Positions 1 to 4,904 of a stretch of DNA of 7,984 nucleotides are shown in pieces. This DNA comes from Lachnospiraceae bacterium (lineage in GTDB: Bacteria > Bacillota > Clostridia > Lachnospirales > Lachnospiraceae). Location of the stretch: NCBI GenBank assembly GCA_009774625.1, contig VSOB01000091.1, positions 1 through 7,984 of the forward strand, in the 5' to 3' direction. Below the pieces are notes generated by a model. The model did no database searches and had not been told where the DNA came from. It was given only the letters and a program-made list of their open reading frames with translations. How positions within the stretch are numbered: the stretch's first letter is position 1; each line of letters begins with the position of its first letter. A program made the position numbers and the translations under genes.

Positions 1-335
1 TGCGACATCAGCGTTTCGTAATATGGCCTGTCCCTTTCCAGCTTTGCCCTGAGCTGCCCCTGCCATGAGGTTTTTACGCTGTCTTTTGGTAAGCAGACAG
101 CGCGGCCGATGACACAAATGAATGCTGGTGGCACAGACTGCACCATAAATCGCAGCTTGCCTGCAACGCCGTTTTTTTATCACCTGAAAAAAGATTTATT
201 AATGACCGGGCCACACCGGGAACATATCCGCGGCCGTCTCCGTTTGGTACGTAATAGGGAATATCCTCTGCTGCATTGCCATAGGCAGTGTCAAAATCAC
301 GCCAGTCTATGGCCAGTATTTTCTGAAATCGTCAT
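1..335 (-). pseudogene. Frameshifted, partial HEAT-repeat immunity-like protein gene
   Basis: No intact frame covers this stretch, but two minus-strand frames read as protein. From 319 down to 74 there are 81 codons containing DWRDFDTAYGNAAED and, later, DLWCSLCHQHSFVSSAAL. This resembles the DW-x-HAYG-x-A-x-DIP and HQGTVYEA-x-A-x-A-VPF pattern of bacterial HEAT-repeat proteins often found as toxin-immunity neighbours. That frame ends at a TAA (74-76). Another frame starting near 77 continues to the window edge with SWQGQLRAKLERDRPYYETL, which looks like the next helices. Upstream, an ATG at 335 has a good ribosome binding site (343-350, GGGGAGGA, 7-nt gap), but its frame stops after 12 codons, so a third shift is needed between 335 and 319 to join it to the DW frame. 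What is seen: broken frames with coherent peptides. What is inferred: one decayed gene, perhaps also with an internal deletion. The family assignment comes from motif memory only. The gene continues beyond position 1. Confidence 0.6.
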
Positions 336-415
336 CGTTTTATCCTCCCCGAAGTCAATCACCTGTACACAGATTTTCCGCCAAAGGCATACCGGCCCTG
401 ATCTGTACATTTCAT
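336..415 (-). pseudogene. Possible decayed coding remnant upstream of the HEAT relic
   Basis: An ATG at 415 opens 18 codons reading MKCTDQGRYAFGGKSVYR and then stops (TGA at 359-361). One base gained in the A-run at 374-377 (minus strand) would join it to the frame VQVIDFGEDKTM, which runs into the ATG at 335. The joined peptide looks protein-like, so this may be the tail of an upstream gene or an N-terminal part of the same decayed gene. There is no convincing ribosome binding site before 415, and an in-frame stop lies eight codons upstream. It could also be chance. Confidence 0.3.
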
Positions 416-591
416 TTTAAACCCGCTGCCGGATCACTGCAATACATATTCACAACAGATTATGGCCGTAAAACACCTTTCCGAAAAAGGATTCCCCGAA
501 AACAACAGATAGCACGCCGCGCGGACTTACTATTGTCATGAAACATAAACTGAAATAAACAAAAAATGGAAATAAGAGTACTTTCGCATTA
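416..591. other. Intergenic stretch with no supported gene
   Basis: No long frame exists on either strand. The best candidate is a 29-codon minus-strand ORF (540 to 451, beginning MTIVSPRGVLSVV) with no clear ribosome binding site and no recognisable motif, so I do not call it. The part after about 540 is AT-rich and leads into the plus-strand promoter at 592-620. The region may be further eroded sequence behind the HEAT-repeat relic. Confidence 0.5.
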
Positions 592-620
592 TTGCAAAAC
601 CAACGTTTCCGTGATATGAT
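592..620 (+). promoter_or_regulatory. Sigma-A type promoter for the FliD-like gene
   Basis: A -35 box TTGCAA (592-597) and a -10 box TATGAT (615-620) are separated by exactly 17 bases. A TG dinucleotide one base before the -10 makes it an extended -10. Transcription would start near 627 and leave a leader of about 114 nt before the ATG at 741. No sigma-D pattern (TAAA, 15 bases, GCCGATAT) was found in this leader, so this FliD-like gene appears to use the housekeeping sigma factor. Confidence 0.65.
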
Positions 621-661
621 AAGTGCATAAAAGTAGGTTATTATGCCCTCTTATTATAAAT

Positions 662-686
662 GCAGGCTGGAACGGATTCCGGCTGC
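662..686 (+). promoter_or_regulatory. Leader hairpin with a CGGA loop
   Basis: Bases 662-672 (GCAGGCTGGAA) pair with 677-686 (TTCCGGCTGC), with one bulged G and one G-U pair, leaving the four-base loop CGGA (673-676). No U-run follows, so it is not a terminator. An ACGGA exposed in a hairpin loop fits the general form of a CsrA site (GGA in a loop). Together with ATGGATG at 719-725 and the AGGAGGG ribosome binding site it makes CsrA control plausible. The regulatory role is inference. Confidence 0.4.
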
Positions 687-740
687 TTGCAGAGATCCCA
701 CATATATATGTTCTTTTCATGGATGAGAGGAGGGACAGTT

Positions 741-2045
741 ATGGCAAATATATTGGCATTGCATACCGTCTACAATCACTATCTGACTTCTTATTCCCGC
801 AGTTCGGTAACGAAGTACGATACACACGATAAAAATGAACTGCGCAATGTATATCATTCTATCGTAAAACTAAACAAGGAGGCGCCGCTGTATCTTCTGG
901 ATTCCAGCAGAGAGTCGCACGCATTTGCCATTGGCGTCAAAGAAGGGGCCAGGGAGCTGCATAATGTGATTGCCTCTCTGGGCGGGCTGAAGGAAGATGA
1001 ACTCCTGAATAAAAAAGCCGCTTTTTCCACCAATGAAAACATTGTCAGCGCACAGTACATCGGCAGCGCCGGTGCAGATGCCGAGATTCCTTCTTTTGAA
1101 GTAGAAGTACGTTCACTGGCTACTCCTCAGGTGAATCTGGGTAATTTTCTGCCCTCAGACAGTGTGGAACTGCCGCCGGATACCTACTCTTTCGATATCA
1201 ATACTCATAATACCAATTATGAATTTCAGTACAAGGTCACCAGCAGTGACACCAATAAGAGTCTGCAGGAAAAGCTGGCCCGCCTGATTTCCAACGCCGG
1301 GATCGGGATCGATGCCATTGTGGAAACGGACGGCGATCTGTCTGCCCTCCGGCTGACTTCTTCCGCTACCGGCGCCCCCATTGGAAAGGAAAATATCTTT
1401 GATATTTCCGATACTCACTCCAGCAAGGCTTCCGGTTCCGTGGATTATTTCGGCATCGGACAGGTGACACGTCCTGCTGCCAATGCATCTTTGCTTGTAA
1501 ACGGCGAGGAACACACCAGTCCTTCCAACCGGTTGACTCTGGAGAAAACCTATGAACTGACTCTGAACGGCATCAGTCCTATAGAGGGGCAGACCGCCAC
1601 TGTCAGTGTAAAGGATGATACCGAGTCTCTGGGAGAAAACATCAGTAAACTGGTGGACGGCTATAACTCTTTTCTGGACTTTGCTGTACAGAATAAAGGC
1701 AGGCGGACTAAAAATGCCGACCTGCTCAAGGAAATGCGGGGTATCGCTTCCATATACAAGGACGGCCTGAATCATATGGGACTGCAGATCAAAGAGGACG
1801 GCACACTTTCCCTGAACGCTGCCACCTATACCCAGTCTATGGAGGACGGACAGGCCAAGCATACGGTTTCCATGATGCAGGATTTTGCAGATTCCCTGTT
1901 CCGCAAGACGACGTTGATTTCCCTGGACCCGATGCAGTATATCAATAATACAATGGTAGCCTATAAAAACCCGGCCAAGACCCATTTTGCCACACCATAT
2001 CATACCAGCCCTTACAGCGGGATGATGTTCAACAGCTATTGCTGA
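741..2045 (+). CDS. FliD-related flagellar cap-like protein lacking the usual FliD ends
   Basis: The protein has 434 residues. The start is set by AGGAGGG (728-734), six bases before the ATG at 741; the ORF could extend upstream in frame to an ATG at 660 but that site lacks a ribosome binding site. Residues about 90-130 (KKAAFSTNENIVSAQYIG) parallel the KKTT...ADSTIASV segment of FliD. Residues about 145-225 contain a flagellin hook-IN-like unit with LRLTSSATG (204-212). Residues about 245-310 (NASLLVNGEEHTS, YELTLNGISP, ENISKLVDGYNSFL) match the FliD C-terminal domain core, and residues about 327-360 (IASIYKDGL, DGTLSLNA) continue that similarity. It lacks the N-terminal MRISGLASGLDT signature and the C-terminal heptad coiled coil that FliD uses to pack into the cap. 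Instead it ends in a tail rich in Pro, Tyr and Ser (YKNP, YHTSPYSGMMFNSYC) with a terminal cysteine. No signal peptide or membrane segment is seen. It is probably exported or acts with the flagellum, but a cap function is unproven. Confidence 0.8.
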   Translation: MANILALHTVYNHYLTSYSRSSVTKYDTHDKNELRNVYHSIVKLNKEAPLYLLDSSRESHAFAIGVKEGARELHNVIASLGGLKEDELLNKKAAFSTNENIVSAQYIGSAGADAEIPSFEVEVRSLATPQVNLGNFLPSDSVELPPDTYSFDINTHNTNYEFQYKVTSSDTNKSLQEKLARLISNAGIGIDAIVETDGDLSALRLTSSATGAPIGKENIFDISDTHSSKASGSVDYFGIGQVTRPAANASLLVNGEEHTSPSNRLTLEKTYELTLNGISPIEGQTATVSVKDDTESLGENISKLVDGYNSFLDFAVQNKGRRTKNADLLKEMRGIASIYKDGLNHMGLQIKEDGTLSLNAATYTQSMEDGQAKHTVSMMQDFADSLFRKTTLISLDPMQYINNTMVAYKNPAKTHFATPYHTSPYSGMMFNSYC

Positions 2046-2107
2046 TTCTATGAAATGAAACAATAAATAGTTTGATTACTTTGCACACTTTCTATTGTGC
2101 CACAATT

Positions 2108-2143
2108 AAGGCCCTGCCGCAAAACACTGCAGCAGGGCCTTTC
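2108..2143 (+). terminator. Intrinsic terminator between convergent genes
   Basis: AAGGCCCTGC (2108-2117) pairs perfectly with GCAGGGCCTT (2132-2141), giving a 10-bp GC-rich stem with a 14-nt loop, followed by a short T-rich run (TTTCT). It lies 62 bases after the stop of the FliD-like gene and 14 bases after the minus-strand stop of the carboxyltransferase gene. It may serve both directions, although the U-run on the minus strand is poor. Confidence 0.8.
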
Positions 2144-2156
2144 TGATCCACCGGCT

Positions 2157-3782
2157 TTATAACGGAATATTTCCATGTTTTTTCTTAGGTGTTTCCACCT
2201 TTTTGCCTTCCAGTCCCCGCAGGCCTTTTAAAATGCACAGTCTGGTTTCTTCCGGCTTGATGACCTCATTTACATATCCTCTTGCAGCAGCCACATAGGG
2301 ATTTAAAAATCTGTCCTCGTATTCCTTCTTGCACTGCTCACGCATAGCTTCCGGATCTTCGGCCGCCTTGATTTTCTTTTTAAATGCAATGTTTACCGCT
2401 CCGTCGGCACCCATTACCGCGATCTCTGCAATGGGCCATGCATACACAAGATCCGCTCCCATTTCCTTGGAATTCATGGCAATATAAGCGCCGCCGTAAG
2501 CCTTCCGCATGATAATGGAAATCTTCGGCACCGTAGCCTCGGAATAAGCGTACAGCACTTTGGCGCCGTGACGGATGATACCACTGTGTTCCTGCGCCGT
2601 TCCCGGCAGGAATGCAGGCACATCCACCAATGTCACCAACGGAATATTAAAGCAGTCGCAAAAACGGATGAATCTTGCCACTTTATCGGAAGCATGATAA
2701 TCCAGGGAACCGGCACTGCAGTTCGCCTGATTTGCCACAAAGCCTACCGTCTTTCCTTCCATACGGCCCCAGCCCACTACCGCATTCATGGCAAACTCTT
2801 TCTGTACCTCAAAAAAGCTGTCATTGTCTACAATACAGTCTATGACTTCCTTCACATCATACGGATGTCTGGAATTGTCCGGCACGATCTCACGGAGCTT
2901 TGCACACTGATCGTCGCTCTTTTCCAGATAGGTCTTTCCAAAATTGCCCACCTTGTTCAGCATCTTGTTGACTGCAAACAGAAGGGACTGCTTTTCCCTG
3001 ATCGGTTTGATTACCGGAGGCTGCTGTTCATTGTTGCTGGGCAGATAAGACAGGAGCTTGCGGACTCCCATCAGGCATTCTCCCTCAGAATCATAGGTGA
3101 AATGGGAAACACCGCTCTTCTTCGCATGTACCTCCGCACCGCCCAACTCCTCTACAGACACTTCTTCATTGATTACCGTCTTGACCACATTAGGACCGGT
3201 GATAAACATTTTGGAAATATCTTTTACCATAAAGATATAATCACAGATAGCCGGCGCATAGCATGCGCCGCCGGAACACGGCCCCAGGATAACAGCGATC
3301 TGCGGAATCACACCGGATGCCTTTGTATGGCGCAGAAACATGCCGCTGTAGCCGCTGAGAGAAGAGATTCCCTCTTCGATTCTGGCTCCGCCGCTGTCAT
3401 TGATACAGATCAGCGGCGCTTTCATCTGCATGGCCATATCCTGGATCCTGCAGATCTTAAAGGAATGGTATTCGCCCAGCGTACCGCCGATTACCGTAAA
3501 ATCTTCACTGACTACATAGACCAGTCTGCCGTCTATCTCTCCATATCCTGTTACCACACCGTCCCCCGGCACCCGCCTCTTATCCAGATCAAAATCATCA
3601 ATTCTGGACTCCATCATGCCGTCTATCTCAACAAAGGTTCCTTTATCCAGAAGAATATCAATTCTCTCCCGCGCCGTCAGCTTGCCTGACTTATGCTGCT
3701 TGTCAATTTTGGCCTGTCCGCCGCCCTGCAGCGCTTTTTCTCTTCTCTGCTCTAAATTTTTAATCGCTTCATCCCAATTCAT
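2157..3782 (-). CDS. Acyl-CoA carboxylase/decarboxylase carboxyltransferase (beta) subunit
   Basis: The 541-residue protein belongs to the family of propionyl-CoA carboxylase beta and methylmalonyl-CoA decarboxylase alpha, cytosolic enzymes that move a carboxyl group between biotin and an acyl-CoA. The N half has the first crotonase-like fold with NDSGGARIEEG (128-138) and GPCSGGACYAP (167-177). The C half has the second fold with QEHSGIIRHGAK (397-408) and RKAYGGAYIAMNSK (426-439). These glycine pairs are the expected oxyanion holes for acyl-CoA and biotin. The C-terminal KHGNIPL is typical of the family, and the length (510-540 usual) indicates a complete protein. The start has AGAAAGGA (3791-3798) eight bases upstream. 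The gene stands alone: no biotin carrier, biotin carboxylase, membrane decarboxylase or epimerase gene adjoins it in this window, so its substrate cannot be read from context. Its promoter carries a FabT-like operator, which hints at lipid-linked control. A malonyl-CoA-specific AccD is less likely because AccD is shorter and has a zinc ribbon. Confidence 0.9.
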   Translation of the reverse strand: MNWDEAIKNLEQRREKALQGGGQAKIDKQHKSGKLTARERIDILLDKGTFVEIDGMMESRIDDFDLDKRRVPGDGVVTGYGEIDGRLVYVVSEDFTVIGGTLGEYHSFKICRIQDMAMQMKAPLICINDSGGARIEEGISSLSGYSGMFLRHTKASGVIPQIAVILGPCSGGACYAPAICDYIFMVKDISKMFITGPNVVKTVINEEVSVEELGGAEVHAKKSGVSHFTYDSEGECLMGVRKLLSYLPSNNEQQPPVIKPIREKQSLLFAVNKMLNKVGNFGKTYLEKSDDQCAKLREIVPDNSRHPYDVKEVIDCIVDNDSFFEVQKEFAMNAVVGWGRMEGKTVGFVANQANCSAGSLDYHASDKVARFIRFCDCFNIPLVTLVDVPAFLPGTAQEHSGIIRHGAKVLYAYSEATVPKISIIMRKAYGGAYIAMNSKEMGADLVYAWPIAEIAVMGADGAVNIAFKKKIKAAEDPEAMREQCKKEYEDRFLNPYVAAARGYVNEVIKPEETRLCILKGLRGLEGKKVETPKKKHGNIPL

Positions 3783-3848
3783 AACTGCGGTCCTTTCTTA
3801 CTGATTTTATTTTTCCACATTTCATGAGACATAAGTTTTGCACTTCAA

Positions 3849-3869
3849 ATACTTTGAATATCAAAGTAT
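3849..3869. promoter_or_regulatory. Perfect inverted repeat, FabT/MarR-like operator
   Basis: ATACTTTGA (3849-3857) and TCAAAGTAT (3861-3869) are perfect reverse complements around the spacer ATA. The core TTTGA-N3-TCAAA matches the operator form known for FabT, the MarR-family repressor of fatty-acid synthesis genes in streptococci and lactococci. It starts directly after the -10 box of the carboxyltransferase promoter and covers the expected start of transcription, where a bound repressor would block initiation. A second palindrome, TTCAAA-TAC-TTTGAA (3844-3858), overlaps it and shares a half-site. The regulator is inferred; no regulator gene lies in the window. Confidence 0.65.
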
Positions 3870-3897
3870 ATTATAACATGCTTTTCAAAATGTGCAA
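3870..3897 (-). promoter_or_regulatory. Sigma-A extended -10 promoter of the carboxyltransferase gene
   Basis: On the minus strand a perfect TATAAT (3870-3875) is preceded by TGT, forming an extended -10 (TGTTATAAT). A weak -35 TTGCAC (3892-3897) lies 16 bases upstream. Transcription should begin near 3863, about 80 nt before the ATG at 3782, and the start falls inside the inverted repeat at 3849-3869. Confidence 0.75.
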
Positions 3898-3935
3898 GTG
3901 GAAATTATCCAAAACCCAGGGAAGAAAACAGCAGG

Positions 3936-3963
3936 AAAAAAAGAACGGCCGAAACCGTTCTTT
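3936..3963 (-). terminator. Intrinsic terminator of the flaG-fliD-fliS-flgN unit
   Basis: Read on the minus strand, AAAGAACGG and CCGTTCTTT (3955-3963 and 3940-3948) form a perfect 9-bp stem around a 6-nt loop, followed by seven U (3936-3942). It starts 16 bases after the stop of the FlgN-like gene and lies upstream of the carboxyltransferase promoter, so it isolates the flagellar unit from the metabolic gene. Confidence 0.9.
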
Positions 3964-3979
3964 CTTAAATCCGTTATTC

Positions 3980-4459
3980 TCATTTTTTCCGGTCCAACAA
4001 CTGCGGATCTACAAAATTGGTCTGACTCATACTCTTATAGTAGTCATTGGCTGCACGAACACTTTTTTTGGACTGCCGTATCTTACTTCTTGCATAGGAA
4101 AAATACTGCTCTACCAACTGCTTGTTCCGCTGTTCCGATGCCTGGATACGAACATTCAGGTCCGTGATCTCCGAAATCAACTGCTGCATACGGGCAATTT
4201 CATTACGGAAGCTGTCCTTTGCCAGGGGCAGCTCCTCCTTTACCCTGTCATAGACCTTTTCAAATCCGCTGTCCAGCAATTCAAGTTCTGCAATGAAACG
4301 GCTTTTGTTCTCCACAATATGATCAAAAGCTGCCAGATCACTGTTCTTTTTAATTGCTTCTTCCTGTTTGATGTTTTCTTTCTGAATGATCTGCAGTATA
4401 TTCTTCTTTCTCTCCAGACTTTCCAGCAGGATATCCACATATTGTTTGATTTCTGCCAT
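3980..4459 (-). CDS. FlgN/FliT-like flagellar export chaperone
   Basis: The protein has 159 residues from the start chosen here. It is almost wholly helical, charged and rich in Lys, Glu and Gln, with no signal peptide or membrane segment. It fits the FlgN family of small cytosolic chaperones: an N-terminal helix (YVDILLESLERKKNIL), a middle region with an R-F-I-AELE heptad pattern, and a C-terminal helix with RNKQLVEQYFSYARSKI followed by YYKSM and the ending DPQLLDRKK. The ORF is open to an ATG at 4486 inside fliS, but AAAGGA (4465-4470) sits five bases before the ATG at 4459, while the upstream ATG lacks a good site; 4459 gives a 16-nt gap after fliS. Last gene of the flagellar unit, just before its terminator. 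In enterobacteria the gene after fliS is fliT, the FliD chaperone, so by position it may serve FliD, although its sequence suggests FlgN, which binds FlgK and FlgL. Sequence conservation in this family is low. Confidence 0.7.
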   Translation of the reverse strand: MAEIKQYVDILLESLERKKNILQIIQKENIKQEEAIKKNSDLAAFDHIVENKSRFIAELELLDSGFEKVYDRVKEELPLAKDSFRNEIARMQQLISEITDLNVRIQASEQRNKQLVEQYFSYARSKIRQSKKSVRAANDYYKSMSQTNFVDPQLLDRKK

Positions 4460-4464
4460 TTCCA

Positions 4465-4470
4465 TCCTTT
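4465..4470 (-). promoter_or_regulatory. Ribosome binding site deciding the FlgN-like start
   Basis: AAAGGA on the minus strand lies five bases before the ATG at 4459. It supports that start over the ATG codons at 4465 and 4486, the latter of which would overlap the end of fliS. Confidence 0.55.
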
Positions 4471-4475
4471 CCTGC

Positions 4476-4859
4476 TCAGGACCCATGCGTATTACTCTGC
4501 TTCATGACCTCTTTCCAGGTATCCCTCATACCGCGCAAGTGCGTCAGCACCTCTTCCAGAATCGCTTTGTCCTTATGAACATTGGCTTCCTGAAGCCTTC
4601 CCATCAAATAATTATATACGTTTTCAAAATCTTTGTAAACCGGATATTTTTCATCCAGTGTACGCAGGAATTCTTCAATGATCTTTTCTGTTTTAATGAT
4701 GTTGTTATGTGCTTTCTCAATATCTTTGCTCTCAATCCCGGCAATCGCAAAATTGCAGAATTTAATCGCACCGTCATACAGCATAAGGGTCAGTTCTGCA
4801 GGAGATGCTGTCAGAACCTTGTTTTTATTGTAAGCTGCATACGCATTAGGCAATGGCAT
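4476..4859 (-). CDS. fliS: Flagellin export chaperone FliS
   Basis: The 127-residue, helical cytosolic protein matches FliS in length and sequence. The N-terminus NAYAAYNKNKVLTASPAELTL is the conserved Y-x-x-x-x-V-x-T-A-S-P-x-E-L-x-L-M-L-Y-D-G signature (residues 5-30), followed by IIKTEKIIEEFLRTLD and a helix with VYNYLMGRLQEAN, also typical. FliS binds the C-terminal disordered end of flagellin, stops it polymerising in the cytosol and delivers it to the FlhA export gate; in B. subtilis it also affects FliW availability by displacing it from flagellin. The start at 4859 has an excellent AAGGAGGT (4868-4875) with an 8-nt gap. It follows fliD by 45 nt and leads into the FlgN-like gene, so the three are cotranscribed. 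Nothing is truncated or odd. Confidence 0.95.
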   Translation of the reverse strand: MPLPNAYAAYNKNKVLTASPAELTLMLYDGAIKFCNFAIAGIESKDIEKAHNNIIKTEKIIEEFLRTLDEKYPVYKDFENVYNYLMGRLQEANVHKDKAILEEVLTHLRGMRDTWKEVMKQSNTHGS

Positions 4860-4904
4860 ACCTTGGTACCTCCTTGTTCCGTGTTGATTCCGTTACCTTT
4901 CCTG

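Noticed and set aside
109..420. Plus-strand ORF of 103 codons
   Set aside because: It is the complement of the decayed HEAT-repeat frames; it has no ribosome binding site and no recognisable motif.
451..540. Minus-strand 29-codon ORF starting MTIVSPRG
   Set aside because: It is too short, has no ribosome binding site and no recognisable motif, and lies beside decayed sequence.
660..740. In-frame upstream extension of the FliD-like gene
   Set aside because: The 27 extra codons cover the leader hairpin and have no ribosome binding site, whereas AGGAGGG precedes the ATG at 741 at the right distance.
621..740. Cyclic-di-GMP or other known riboswitch in the FliD-like leader
   Set aside because: Only one small hairpin is clear and I could not match conserved riboswitch core bases; a covariance-model search (Rfam) would decide.
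1155..2063. Minus-strand ORF of 302 codons
   Set aside because: It lies fully antisense to the FliD-like gene, has no good ribosome binding site, and its translation shows no family pattern, while the plus strand matches FliD domains.
2083..2100. Small hairpin GCACA/TGTGC
   Set aside because: It has only five base pairs with an eight-base loop and no T-run; the strong terminator 8 bases further on explains the region better.
2568..3689. Plus-strand ORF of 373 codons
   Set aside because: It is antisense to the carboxyltransferase gene, whose motifs are unmistakable; the peptide is rich in His, Arg and Cys, as expected for a shadow frame.
3824..4507. Plus-strand ORF of 227 codons
   Set aside because: It crosses the carboxyltransferase promoter, a terminator and the FlgN-like gene on the opposite strand; its hydrophobic, Phe/Leu-rich translation is typical of an antisense shadow.
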